Source: Bradyrhizobium algeriense (GTDB taxonomy: Bacteria > Pseudomonadota > Alphaproteobacteria > Rhizobiales > Xanthobacteraceae). Taken from it: DNA of 64,000 nucleotides. The translations under genes and the position numbers were made by a program. Positions within the stretch are counted from its first letter, which is position 1; every line of letters begins with the position of its first letter. Where the stretch lies: positions 2,852,001 to 2,916,000 of the forward strand of contig NZ_JAZHRV010000001.1 in the NCBI RefSeq assembly GCF_036924595.1. Reading direction: 5' to 3'. The notes beneath the pieces were generated by a model. That model ran no database searches and had not been told where the DNA came from. It saw only the letters and a list, made by a program, of their open reading frames with translations. Positions 26,714 to 36,165 of the stretch are shown here, one piece after another.

Positions 26714-27449
26714 TTTTGAACTCTTGACGGCGGCGGGCGCGGTGCATGGCGCGCGCAAATTGCGCGGCCCGGTGACGCGACGGTCCACCTGATTCGGGGG
26801 TGAGGGGAAGGCCAAAACGCACTTCTTGGCGCCGCGCCGAACGGGGAGCCACCGGAGCGAGGCGACGTGCGAAGCTTTCGCTTCGCGTCGGCGCGATCGT
26901 TCCGTGGATCCTGGTCGGCAACACAGTCTGGCGCATCAAGCGTCGGCCCGTCTAAACATGTTGGCGGAAAAGGATACCGCCGCATTTATCGCTGAAGGCC
27001 CGGTTCGGCGCCTAAACGCCCGCCGGCCATCGCATATCGGACCGTTTGGGGTCCGGATAATCAGTTTTGCCGTGTCTCAAACCGTCCCTGGAAAAGGTAC
27101 CTGGGACCGGACGCCGCTCGGGCTCGAAACCGCCACTCCGTGTCAGCCGCGCGCGGCGCTGGCTGTGGAGGGATCGGGAAAGACGCAGGTTCCTCCGGCT
27201 TCGAAGGTTCCGGCGCTGCACCGGGAGGCTGAACGCGACACAACCGGGAGTATTAGCCGTCAGCACCCCGTACATACGTGGATTGGCGGCTACGTGCAAG
27301 GGAAGCGCAAGAAAGGCACAAAAGGGAACCAGCCGCCGGGCGTCGCAGCGCGGCAACACTCGCTCCTTTTCACAGATTCGACCTTAAGGTCTGATTAACC
27401 CTGCGGTTCTAATGCGGTAAGGGAGGGCTCCTCCGGAGGCACCGAATCG
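26714..27449. other. Long divergent leader region between rne and amiC
   Basis: 736 bases without a convincing gene. Open frames here lack ribosome sites and family resemblance. The half next to rne is probably its long 5-prime untranslated leader, the type that in other bacteria lets RNase E regulate its own mRNA. The amiC side carries a CtrA-like box at 27384-27399. No tRNA or recognisable small RNA was seen. Confidence 0.5.
27384..27399 (+). promoter_or_regulatory. Candidate CtrA binding site upstream of amiC
   Basis: TTAA-GGTCTGA-TTAAC, an exact TTAA-N7-TTAAC CtrA motif, 51 bases before the amiC start. The first half is nested in the 12-base palindrome GACCTTAAGGTC (27380-27391). Cell-cycle control of a cell-separation amidase is plausible; inferred from consensus. 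Confidence 0.55.
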
Positions 27450-28799
27450 TTGGCGAGCCGCGCAAATCACCTTGTTTTGCTGGGATGTGGCCTATTGTGC
27501 GCCGCAGCATTGCTGCGCGCCCAAATGGCCGGCCCCAGCGTGGCCCAGGCACAGGTTTATCAAGCACCCGCCTATCAAACGCCGCTTTATCAAGGACCGG
27601 CCGCCATTCCGAGCCCAGCGGCGGCATCGAATTTCCCGATCGCGTCGGACGCTCGCCTGGCCGGCGATACCAAACAGACCCGTTTCATCCTCGATCTCGA
27701 CAAGCCGGTCCAGTTTCGGGCCTTTGCCCTGGCGGACCCATATCGCGTGATCGTCGATCTTCCCCAAGTCAGTTTCCAGCTTCCGGCCGGAGTCGGTGTC
27801 GCGGGACGGGGATTGGTCAAGGCGTTCCGTTACGGTCTCGTCATGCCGGGCGGATCGCGGATCGTGTTCGACCTGACGGGACCTGCCAAGATCGCCAAAT
27901 CCTATGTGCTGGAGGCGGCCAACGGCCAGCCGCCGCGGCTGGTGCTCGAATTCGAAGACGTCGACCGCACCGCCTTTGTACAGTCGCTGGCGCCCGAAAG
28001 CCGCCCCGAACTGCGGCCTGCGATCGCCGAGGCCAACGCCGCCGCTGCGCGGGCGGAAGCGCCGGCAGCGCCTCCGTCGCCGCCGGACAAAAGGCCGGTG
28101 GTCGTGATCGATCCTGGCCATGGCGGCGTCGACAACGGCACCCAGGCCGGCGGCGGCGACATCATGGAAAAGAATCTGGTGCTCGGCTTTGGCCTGGCGC
28201 TGCGCGATCGGATCGAGAAGTCGGGCAAGTATCGCGTCGTCATGACCCGGACGGACGACACCTTCATTCCGCTCGGCGACCGCGTGAAGATCGCGCGCAA
28301 CGAGTCAGCGGCGCTGTTCGTCTCGATCCATGCCGACGCCCTGCGTCGTGGCGAGGGCGATGCCCAGGGCGCCACCATCTATACGCTCTCCGATAAGGCC
28401 ACCGACTCCGAAGCCGAGCGGCTGGCGGACACTGAAAACAAGTCGGACGCGATCGGCGGGGTCAGTCTCGCCGACGAGCCGACCGAGGTCGCCGACATCC
28501 TGATCGACCTGGTGCAACGGGAGACCAAAACCTTTTCAAACCGGTTCGCGCGGATCCTGATGGGCGAAATGAAGACCACGGTGCGGATGCACAAGCATCC
28601 GCTGAAATCGGCCGGTTTCCGGGTCCTGAAGGCCCCCGACGTGCCCTCGGTCCTGGTCGAGCTCGGCTACGTCTCGAACAAGGGCGACCTTGAGCATCTG
28701 GTGTCGGAAAACTGGCGGAACCGGACGGTCGGTGCGATGGCGCAGGCAATTGATGCGTTTTTAGCCAAACGGCTGGCAACTGCCGGACCGGGCAAGTGA
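27450..28799 (+). CDS. amiC: N-acetylmuramoyl-L-alanine amidase with AMIN domain (AmiC-type)
   Basis: A 449-residue periplasmic amidase that cuts the amide bond between MurNAc and the peptide, splitting septal wall in dividing cells. Residues 1-34 are a signal. The AMIN septum-targeting domain spans about 70-175 (TRFILDLDKPVQFRAFAL, DPYRVIVDLPQVSFQLP). The Amidase_3 domain runs from about 215: VVVIDPGHGGVDNGT with zinc His and KNLVLGFGLALRD with Glu, FVSIHADALRRGEGDAQGATIYTLS, and VPSVLVELGYVSNKGD with the catalytic Glu. The start is TTG 27450, 11 bases after a GGAGG; no ATG in frame fits. Together with the PBP1a genes downstream it forms a wall-remodelling block. Confidence 0.93.
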   Translation: MASRANHLVLLGCGLLCAAALLRAQMAGPSVAQAQVYQAPAYQTPLYQGPAAIPSPAAASNFPIASDARLAGDTKQTRFILDLDKPVQFRAFALADPYRVIVDLPQVSFQLPAGVGVAGRGLVKAFRYGLVMPGGSRIVFDLTGPAKIAKSYVLEAANGQPPRLVLEFEDVDRTAFVQSLAPESRPELRPAIAEANAAAARAEAPAAPPSPPDKRPVVVIDPGHGGVDNGTQAGGGDIMEKNLVLGFGLALRDRIEKSGKYRVVMTRTDDTFIPLGDRVKIARNESAALFVSIHADALRRGEGDAQGATIYTLSDKATDSEAERLADTENKSDAIGGVSLADEPTEVADILIDLVQRETKTFSNRFARILMGEMKTTVRMHKHPLKSAGFRVLKAPDVPSVLVELGYVSNKGDLEHLVSENWRNRTVGAMAQAIDAFLAKRLATAGPGK

Positions 28800-29039
28800 A
28801 AAGTTCAGTGCGCATTGCGTAGGCGCAGGCTGAAAAGCGTGCCGTGCGGTGGCCCAAGCCCTAGTTTGGCCACAGCGGCAACGGTATAGAAAATCGACTG
28901 CTGGTCTTCGGAATCGGTCAATATTGTCCGCCGGACCCTTTATTGTTCGACCGCGTGGCGGCAACTCGTTCGGTGGGATTGCCGTATTAGGATAGACGCC
29001 GCAGATTTCGGCGCACAGGGTTGGAACGGAACTTCGACA

Positions 29040-31553
29040 ATGCGCTTTCTGGTCCGGTTTTTGGGTTTCCTGTTCGCCGCCGGGACTGTCGTGTTCCTGG
29101 TCGGCGTGGCCGGCGTCGCGGGCGCGATCTGGCATTTCTCCAAGGACCTGCCGGACTACTCACAGCTTCAGGATTACGAGCCTCCGGTGATGACGCGCGT
29201 GCACGCGTCCGACGGTGCACTGCTCGGCGAATATTCCAAGGAGCGCCGCCTCTATCTGCCGATTCAGGCGGTGCCGAAGCTCGTCATCAACGCCTTCCTC
29301 GCGGCCGAGGACAAGAACTTCTACGAGCACGGCGGCATCGACTTCACCGGCATGGCGCGCGCGGCCGTCCTGTATGCGCAAAATTTCGGCTCCAACAAGC
29401 GTCCGCAGGGCGCCTCGACGATCACCCAGCAAGTTGCAAAGAACTTCCTGCTGACCAACGAGGTCTCGTTCACCCGCAAGATCAAGGAAGCCTTGCTGGC
29501 GATGCGCATCGAGCGCGCCTATTCGAAGGACCGCATCCTCGAGCTCTATCTCAACGAAATCTATCTCGGTCTTGGCGCCTACGGCATCGCGGCCGCATCG
29601 CTGGTCTATTTCGACAAATCGGTGAACGAACTCACGATCGCGGAAGCCTCCTATCTGGCGGCGCTGCCCAAGGCTCCCGCGGTGCTGCACCCGGTTCGCA
29701 ACCGCGATCGCGCGGTCGAGCGGCGCAATTACGTGGTCGATCGCCTGCTGGAAAACGGCTGGATCAAGCAGGCCGACGCCGACAAGGCCCGCAAGGAAGC
29801 GCTCAACGTCACCAGCCGCGGCAACGGCGCGCATATCTTCGCCGGCGAATATTTTGCCGAGGAAGTCCGGCGCGACATTTTCGAGCGCTACGGCGAAAAG
29901 AAGCTGTACGAAGGCGGATTGTCCGTCCGTGCCACGCTCGATCCGAAGATGCAGGTGATGGCGCGCAAGGCCATGGTCGCCGGCCTCGTCAAATATGACG
30001 AGGCGAGCGGCTGGCGCGGCGCACCGTCCAAGCTGGATATTTCCGGCGACTGGGGCGTGAAGCTCGCCGACGTCAAATCGCTGGGCGACATTGCGCCGTG
30101 GCGGATGGCCGTGGTGCTGGAGACGTCCGACCAGTCGGCGCGGATCGGTTTCCAGCCGGGCCGCGAGCTCGGCGGCGCCATCAGCAAGGTCAGGCAGACC
30201 GGCATCATCACGCTCGATGGCGTGCGGTGGGCGAAGGCCGCATCAGGTCCCGCAAAGGGCAGGACACCGACCTCGGTGGCGCAAGTTCTGGCGGCCGGCG
30301 ACGTGATCTATGCTGATCCGCTGTTCGACAAAGAGGGCAAGCCGGTCGAAGGTCAGTATCGGCTACGCCAGTTGCCGGAAGTGTCCGGCGCGATGGTCGC
30401 GATGGATCCGTGGACCGGCCGCGTGCTGGCGATGGTCGGCGGCTTCTCGTTCGATCAGAGCCAGTTCAACCGTGCGACCCAAGCCTATCGGCAGCCGGGT
30501 TCGTCCTTCAAGCCGCTGGTGTATTCGGCGGCAATGGACAACGGCTACACCCCGTCGACGGTCGTCGTCGACGCGCCAATTGAAATCGATCAGGGACAGG
30601 GCGTCGGTGTCTGGCGCCCGGAAAACTATTCGTCCGGAAAATACCAGGGACCGGTCACGCTGCGCAACGCGCTGCGGAATTCGCTGAATACGGTGACGGT
30701 GCGGCTGGCCCAGGACATCGGCATGCCCTTGATCGGTGAGTATTCCAAGCGTTTCGGCGTCTACGACGAGTTGCCGAACTATCTGTCCTATGCACTCGGC
30801 GCCGGCGAAACCACGGTCATGCGGATGGTGACGGCCTATTCGATGTTCGCCAATGGCGGCCGCCGCGTGAAGCCGACGCTGATCGATCGCATTCAGGATC
30901 GCTACGGCCACACCATCTTCAAGCATGACGCCCGCGAATGCCGCGGTTGCGACGCGCCCGGCGGCTGGAAGAATCAGGCCGAGCCGCAGCTCGTGGACCG
31001 CCGCGAGCAGGTGCTCGATCCGATGACGGCATATCAGATCACCTCGATGATGGAATATGTGGTCCAGGCCGGCACCGCGACGGTGGTCAAGGAAGTCGGC
31101 AAGCCGATCGCCGGCAAGACCGGCACCACCAACGATGAAAAGGACGCCTGGTTCATCGGCTTCTCGCCGGACCTCGTGGTCGGCATCTATGTCGGTTTCG
31201 ACAAGCCGCGCAATCTCGGCCGCGGCATGACCGGCGGTCATCTGGCCGCACCGATCGCCAAGGACTTCCTGAAGCTCGCGCTCGCCGACAAGCCCGCTAT
31301 ACCCTTCAAGGTGCCCGCCGGCATCAAGCTCGTCCGCGTCGACCCCAAGAGCGGCATGCGCGCCGGTCCGGGCAGTGGCGGCCTTCTCGAAGCCTTCAAG
31401 CCGGGCACCGCGCCGCCGGATAACTACTCGGTCATCGGTGTGGCCGATGCGGATGGTCGGATGCCGCAGCAGGGATACCCGCAAGGGTATCAGCAAGGGT
31501 ACCAGCCCGACTCCGGCAATATCATGCGTCCAGGAACCGGCGGGCTTTACTGA
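29040..31553 (+). CDS. Penicillin-binding protein 1A, bifunctional, copy 1
   Basis: An 837-residue class A PBP that polymerises glycan strands and cross-links peptides. An N-terminal TM anchor lies at residues 7-31. The GT51 glycosyltransferase domain has the catalytic Glu90 in AAEDKNFYEHGGID and QGASTITQQVAKN, RKIKEALLA, and ELYLNEIYLG. An OB-like insert is at about 310-430. The transpeptidase has S488-S-F-K491, SLN as the SxN motif, and KTGTT at 693-697. A Cys pair (ECRGCDAPGG) sits between. The tail has a QGYPQGYQQGYQ stretch. ATG 29040 has GGAAC just upstream. An almost identical gene follows 168 bases later. Confidence 0.96.
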   Translation: MRFLVRFLGFLFAAGTVVFLVGVAGVAGAIWHFSKDLPDYSQLQDYEPPVMTRVHASDGALLGEYSKERRLYLPIQAVPKLVINAFLAAEDKNFYEHGGIDFTGMARAAVLYAQNFGSNKRPQGASTITQQVAKNFLLTNEVSFTRKIKEALLAMRIERAYSKDRILELYLNEIYLGLGAYGIAAASLVYFDKSVNELTIAEASYLAALPKAPAVLHPVRNRDRAVERRNYVVDRLLENGWIKQADADKARKEALNVTSRGNGAHIFAGEYFAEEVRRDIFERYGEKKLYEGGLSVRATLDPKMQVMARKAMVAGLVKYDEASGWRGAPSKLDISGDWGVKLADVKSLGDIAPWRMAVVLETSDQSARIGFQPGRELGGAISKVRQTGIITLDGVRWAKAASGPAKGRTPTSVAQVLAAGDVIYADPLFDKEGKPVEGQYRLRQLPEVSGAMVAMDPWTGRVLAMVGGFSFDQSQFNRATQAYRQPGSSFKPLVYSAAMDNGYTPSTVVVDAPIEIDQGQGVGVWRPENYSSGKYQGPVTLRNALRNSLNTVTVRLAQDIGMPLIGEYSKRFGVYDELPNYLSYALGAGETTVMRMVTAYSMFANGGRRVKPTLIDRIQDRYGHTIFKHDARECRGCDAPGGWKNQAEPQLVDRREQVLDPMTAYQITSMMEYVVQAGTATVVKEVGKPIAGKTGTTNDEKDAWFIGFSPDLVVGIYVGFDKPRNLGRGMTGGHLAAPIAKDFLKLALADKPAIPFKVPAGIKLVRVDPKSGMRAGPGSGGLLEAFKPGTAPPDNYSVIGVADADGRMPQQGYPQGYQQGYQPDSGNIMRPGTGGLY

Positions 31554-31721
31554 TCCGCACGACGTGTTCACAACCTCAAGGCGCATCTTCGGACATCGCG
31601 TTATAAACATGCTTGGATCCCGCGGATCTCTGCGATCCCGGTCGCGGGAGAGGAAATGTCCGATGGACACGAGGACAAGCGCTGACTGTTACGGCGCCAA
31701 GGTTGGAATGGAACTTCGGTA

Positions 31722-34244
31722 ATGCGTTTTCTGGTCCGGTTTTTGGGTTTTCTGTTTACCGCCGGGACTGTCGTGTTCCTGGTCGGCGTGGCCGGTGTCG
31801 CGGGCGCGATCTGGCATTTCTCCAGGGACCTGCCGGACTATTCGCAGCTTCAGGATTACGAGCCGCCGGTGATGACGCGCGTGCATGCCTCGGACGGCGC
31901 GCTGCTCGGCGAGTATTCGAAGGAGCGGCGTCTCTATCTGCCGATCCAGGCGATGCCAAAACTCGTCACCAACGCGTTCCTCGCGGCCGAGGACAAGAAT
32001 TTTTACGAGCACGGCGGCATCGACTTCACGGGCATGGCGCGCGCCGCCGTGGTGTATGCGCAGAACCTTGGCTCCAACCGCCGGCCGCAGGGTGCCTCCA
32101 CGATCACCCAGCAGGTCGCGAAGAACTTCCTTTTGACCAACGAGGTTTCCTTCACGCGCAAGATCAAGGAAGCCCTGCTGGCGATGCGCATCGAGCGTGC
32201 CTATTCCAAGGACCGCATCCTCGAACTCTATCTCAATGAAATCTATCTCGGCCTCGGCGCCTACGGCATCGCCGCCGCATCGCTGGTCTATTTCGACAAA
32301 TCGGTGAACGAACTAACGGTGGCGGAAGCCGCCTATCTGGCAGCGCTTCCGAAAGCACCGGCCCAGTTGCATCCGGTGCGCAACCGCGACCGCGCGGTCG
32401 AGCGGCGCAATTACGTGATCGACCGCCTGGTGGAAAACGGCTGGATCAAGCAGGCCGACGCCGACAAGGCCCGCAAGGAACCGCTGGCCGTGACCAGCCG
32501 GTCCAACGCCGCGCACACCTTTGCCGGCGAGTATTTTGCCGAGGAGGTCCGGCGCGACATCTTCGAGCGCTACGGCGAAAAGAAGCTCTATGAAGGCGGA
32601 TTGTCCGTCCGCACCACGCTCGATCCGAAGCTGCAGGTGATGGCGCGCAAAACCATGGCCGCCGGCCTCGTGAATTTTGACGAGGCCCAGGGCTGGCGCG
32701 GAGCTATCAGCAAGCTCGACATATCAGGCGATTGGGGCGTGAAGCTCGCCGATGTCAAATCGCTGAGCGACATCTCGCCCTGGCGAATGGCCGTGGTGCT
32801 GGAGACTTCCGAACAGTCGGCCCGTATCGGTTTCCAGCCCGGCCGCGAACTGGGCGGCGCGATCTCCAAGGACCGGCAAACCGGCCTCATTACGCTGGAG
32901 GGTGTCCGATGGGCAAAGGCGGCTTCCGCTCCGGCTCGCAGCAAGACGCCGAACTCGGTCTCGCAAATTCTTTCGCCGGGCGATGTGATCTACGCCGATC
33001 CGCTGTTCGGCAAGGACGGCCACGCGGTCGAAGGCCAGTATCGCCTGCGGCAATTGCCTGAAGTGTCCGGCGCCATGGTCGCGATGGATCCTTGGACCGG
33101 CCGCGTGGTTGCGATGGTGGGAGGCTTCTCGTTCGACCAAAGCCAGTTCAATCGCGCGACCCAGGCCTATCGACAGCCGGGATCGACGTTCAAGCCGCTG
33201 GTCTATTCGGCAGCGATGGACAACGGCTACACCCCAGCGACCATCATGATCGACGGGCCGATCGAGATCGATCAGGGGCAGGGCGCCGGCGTCTGGCGCC
33301 CGGAGAACTTTTCGGTCGGCAGTTATCGTGGTCCCATTACGCTGCGTGAAGCCCTCAAATGGTCGGTCAACACCGTGACGGTGCGGTTGGCGCAGGATGT
33401 CGGCATGCCCCTGATCGGTGAATATGCCAAACGCTTCGGCGTCTATGAGGAATTGCCGAACTATCTTTCCTATTCGCTCGGCGCCGGCGAAACCACCGTC
33501 ATGCGGATGGTCACGGCCTATTCGATGTTCGCCAACGGCGGCCGGCGGGTGAAGCCGACCCTGATCGACCGCATCCAGGACCGCTACGGACGGACGATTT
33601 TCAAACATGACGCGCGCGAGTGCCGCGGCTGCGACGCGCCGGGCGGCTGGAAGAATCAGCCCGAGCCTCAGCTCGTCGACCGCAGGGAGCAGGTGCTTGA
33701 TTCGATGACGGCCTACCAGATCACCTCGATGCTGGAGGGGGTGGTGCAGGGTGGCACCGCGTCGGTCATGCGCGAGGTCGGCAAGCCGATCGCCGGCAAG
33801 ACCGGCACCACCAGTGACGGAAAAGATGTCTGGTTCATCGGCTTTTCGTCGGATCTCGTCGTCGGTCTCTATCTTGGCTATGACAAGCCCCGCAGCCTGG
33901 GCAGAGCCGCGCAGGGCGGCCATACCGCGGCTCCGATCGTCAAAGAGTTCATGAAGCTCGCGCTCGCCGACAAGCCGGCGACCCCGTTCAAGATTCCCGC
34001 CGGCATCAGGCTGGTCCGTATCGATGCCAAGAGTGGCATGCGCCCCGGTCAAGGCGATGGCGGCCGCACCATCCTGGAAGCGTTCAAGCCGGGCACCGCG
34101 CCGCCGGATAATTATTCTGTCGTCGGCGTGGCCGACCAGGACGGGCGGATGCCGCAAGTAATCCCGCCTGACGCCGGCAATATGCAGGGAATCTCGCCTG
34201 ACTCCGGCAATATCATGCGTCCCGGAACCGGCAGGCTTTACTAA
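31722..34244 (+). CDS. Penicillin-binding protein 1A, bifunctional, copy 2 (tandem paralogue)
   Basis: An 840-residue class A PBP, clearly a tandem duplicate of the gene at 29040. The two proteins align end to end without large gaps and are identical at most positions. Active-site motifs are all kept: AAEDKNFYEHGGID, S488-T-F-K, SVN, KTGTT. Differences cluster in the OB-like insert (about 310-430), around the SxN motif (KWSVN against RNSLN), and in the tail, where the Gln/Gly/Tyr repeat is replaced by a PDAGN/PDSGN repeat. The duplication includes roughly 30 bases before the start but not a full promoter, so it may depend on read-through. Both copies look functional. Confidence 0.96.
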   Translation: MRFLVRFLGFLFTAGTVVFLVGVAGVAGAIWHFSRDLPDYSQLQDYEPPVMTRVHASDGALLGEYSKERRLYLPIQAMPKLVTNAFLAAEDKNFYEHGGIDFTGMARAAVVYAQNLGSNRRPQGASTITQQVAKNFLLTNEVSFTRKIKEALLAMRIERAYSKDRILELYLNEIYLGLGAYGIAAASLVYFDKSVNELTVAEAAYLAALPKAPAQLHPVRNRDRAVERRNYVIDRLVENGWIKQADADKARKEPLAVTSRSNAAHTFAGEYFAEEVRRDIFERYGEKKLYEGGLSVRTTLDPKLQVMARKTMAAGLVNFDEAQGWRGAISKLDISGDWGVKLADVKSLSDISPWRMAVVLETSEQSARIGFQPGRELGGAISKDRQTGLITLEGVRWAKAASAPARSKTPNSVSQILSPGDVIYADPLFGKDGHAVEGQYRLRQLPEVSGAMVAMDPWTGRVVAMVGGFSFDQSQFNRATQAYRQPGSTFKPLVYSAAMDNGYTPATIMIDGPIEIDQGQGAGVWRPENFSVGSYRGPITLREALKWSVNTVTVRLAQDVGMPLIGEYAKRFGVYEELPNYLSYSLGAGETTVMRMVTAYSMFANGGRRVKPTLIDRIQDRYGRTIFKHDARECRGCDAPGGWKNQPEPQLVDRREQVLDSMTAYQITSMLEGVVQGGTASVMREVGKPIAGKTGTTSDGKDVWFIGFSSDLVVGLYLGYDKPRSLGRAAQGGHTAAPIVKEFMKLALADKPATPFKIPAGIRLVRIDAKSGMRPGQGDGGRTILEAFKPGTAPPDNYSVVGVADQDGRMPQVIPPDAGNMQGISPDSGNIMRPGTGRLY

Positions 34245-34248
34245 CTAA

Positions 34249-34343
34249 AGCGTTTTCCAGCGAAGTGGAGACCGGTTCGCGTCAGGAAAACGCGTCAAAT
34301 CAAAATCCAGAGCGCCGTTCCGATTCCGTCGGAACGGGGCTCT
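34249..34343 (+). repeat. Dispersed palindromic repeat, copy 3 of 4
   Basis: Same element as 23402-23497: AGCGTTTTCCAGCGAAGTGG, ACCGGTTCGCGTCAGGAAAA, CGCGTCAAATCAAAATCCAG, then an imperfect hairpin AGAGC-CCGTTCCGA / TCGGAACGG-GCTCT. It begins 5 bases after the stop of the second PBP1a, the same spacing as behind dctA. Confidence 0.9.
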
Positions 34344-34433
34344 GGCCGGTTTGCGGATTGCGCTTTGCGGCGTAGGCCGCTACATCCCTCGCATATAATT
34401 CAGTAGCGGTTCCGACCGCAGACAGAAGAGACC

Positions 34434-35565
34434 ATGCGCGCCGAAATCGAACGCCTCGTTGAAGAGATCAAGCAGTCAGTCGGGCTGCTGAGGAGGCATC
34501 TTTGATGTCGAGAAATCCAAGGCTCGCCTCGCCGAGCTGAACAAGCTCGCCGAAGATCCCAATCTCTGGAACGATCCCCAGAAGGCCCAGAAGCTGATGC
34601 AGGAGCGCACCTCGCTGGTGGACGCGCTCGAGGGCATCGGCAAGGTCGAGCGCGAGCTTGACGACAATGTCGAGATGATCGCGCTCGGCGAGGCCGAGAA
34701 CGATGAAGGCGTGGTGGTCGAGGCGGAGGGCGCGCTAAAAGCCCTGAAGAAGGAGGTCGCGCGCCGCGAACTGGAAGCGCTGCTATCGGGCGAGGCGGAC
34801 CGCTTCGATTCCTACCTCGAAGTGCATGCCGGCGCCGGTGGCACTGAAAGCCAGGACTGGGCGTCGATGCTGCTGCGCATGTATACGCGCTGGGCCGAAG
34901 AGCACGGCTTCAAGATCGAGTATCTCGAAGAGACTCCCGGCGAAGAAGCCGGCATCAAATCTGCGACCATCCAGATCAGCGGGCACAATGCCTATGGCTG
35001 GCTGAAGACCGAGGCGGGCGTGCATCGCCTGGTGCGGATCTCGCCGTTCGATTCCAATGCGCGGCGGCACACCTCGTTTTCTTCCGTGGCGATCTTTCCG
35101 GTCGTCGATGACAGCATCAAGATCGACATCAAGGAATCGGACGTGCGCACCGACACCATGCGCTCGGGCGGCGCCGGCGGCCAGCACGTCAACAAGACCG
35201 AATCCGCGGTCCGCCTGACCCATATCCCGACCGGCGTCGCGGTGGTCTGCCAGGCCGGCCGTTCGCAGCACAAGAACCGCGCCCAGGCCTGGGACATGCT
35301 GCGCGCGCGGCTCTATGAAATCGAACTGAAGCGGCGCGAGGAACAGGCCGCCGCCGATCAGGCCGCCAAGACCGACATCGGCTGGGGCCACCAGATCCGC
35401 TCTTACGTGCTGCAGCCCTACCAGATGGTGAAGGACCTGCGTACTGGCGTGCAGACCTCCGATACATCAGGCGTGCTCGACGGCGATCTCGACGAGTTCA
35501 TGGCGGCGACGCTGGCGCAGCGCGCCTTCGGCACCACGCCCGGCGCGGTCGAGGATGTGGATTAA
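34434..35565 (+). CDS. prfB: Peptide chain release factor 2, with programmed +1 frameshift
   Basis: RF2 recognises UGA and UAA stop codons. The reading frame starts at ATG 34434 and runs 23 codons to CTT at 34500, where an in-frame TGA (34503-34505) stops it. An AGGAGG at 34491-34496 lies just upstream, then CTT-TGA: the classic RF2 autoregulatory slip. Slipping +1 resumes at GAT 34504 and gives about 376 residues, the normal length. The body has the usual features: [20 protein letters not shown], the codon-recognition loop region, and the GGQ catalytic motif in [19 protein letters not shown] -10-like TATAAT is at 34394-34399. When RF2 is low, slow UGA termination favours the shift and more RF2 is made. 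Confidence 0.97.
34491..34505 (+). promoter_or_regulatory. RF2 programmed frameshift site
   Basis: AGGAGG-CAT-CTT-TGA: internal Shine-Dalgarno-like hexamer three bases upstream of the slippery CTT with an in-frame UGA. It matches the conserved prfB arrangement (E. coli AGGGGGTATCTTTGA). The base lost is T34503. Confidence 0.95.
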
Positions 35566-35568
35566 TCC

Positions 35569-36092
35569 ATGACCAAAGTGGCCTTCATCGGGCTCGGGCG
35601 CATGGGCCATGGCATGGCCTGCCGCTACCTCGATGCAGGCTTTTCGGTTGCGGTCTGGAATCGCAGCAAGGCCAAGGCGGAAGACCTGATCGCGCGCGGC
35701 GCACGCTGGGCCGCGTCTCCGGCAGAGGCTGCCGATAATGCTGATGCCGTCGTGACCATGGTCGCTGACGACGAGGCGTCGCGTGTCGTCTGGCTCGGCA
35801 AGGACGGCCGCGGCTGCAACGATGAAGGCGGGCAGCCTCGCGATTGAATGCTCGACTGTCTCCCATCAGCACGCGCTCGACATGGCGCGCGAACTGAGCG
35901 GCCGCGGCCTGATCTATATCGACGGCGGCGCTTCGCCACAAGGATGCGGCCTATGCGGTGAAGCTGGCTGAAACGCTGCTGCCCGGCGTGCCCGTCAGCC
36001 GCGCCGCGCTTGCCGCCTATGAGAAGGCGAAGGCAAACGCGCCCGACGATGACGAAGGCAAGATGATCGAGATCGTGTCGCAGCCGAAATAG
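35569..36092 (+). pseudogene. Decayed NAD-binding 3-hydroxyisobutyrate-dehydrogenase-like gene
   Basis: Remains of a beta-hydroxyacid dehydrogenase. The N-terminal Rossmann part is good: MTKVAFIGLGRMGHGMACRYLDAGFSVAVWNRSKAKAEDLI, to about residue 80. A frameshift near 35805-35825 moves the reading to another frame (MKAGSLAIECSTVSHQHALDMARELSGRGLIYID, which should continue into the substrate-binding signature). A second jump near 35935 joins a third frame, HKDAAYAVKLAETLLPGVPV, that belongs near the C-terminal part, ending KMIEIVSQPK at 36092. Roughly 100 residues in the middle are missing. Three pieces in three frames plus a deletion make it inactive. It begins 3 bases after prfB, so it was once co-transcribed. 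Confidence 0.85.
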
Positions 36093-36165
36093 TCTTCGGA
36101 AATCGGGTGGACGGCGACGTGCGTCCGGTCCTAGCTGGTTGCGCGATTTCACCAGGTTCTTGCGA

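Noticed and set aside
26826..27398. 190-codon plus-strand open frame in the rne-amiC gap
   Set aside because: No ribosome site, no domain and low-complexity Arg/Ser composition; more likely the rne leader.
30363..31670. 435-codon minus-strand open frame opposite the first PBP1a
   Set aside because: Mirror frame of a conserved gene; a similar one appears opposite the second copy only because the genes are duplicates.
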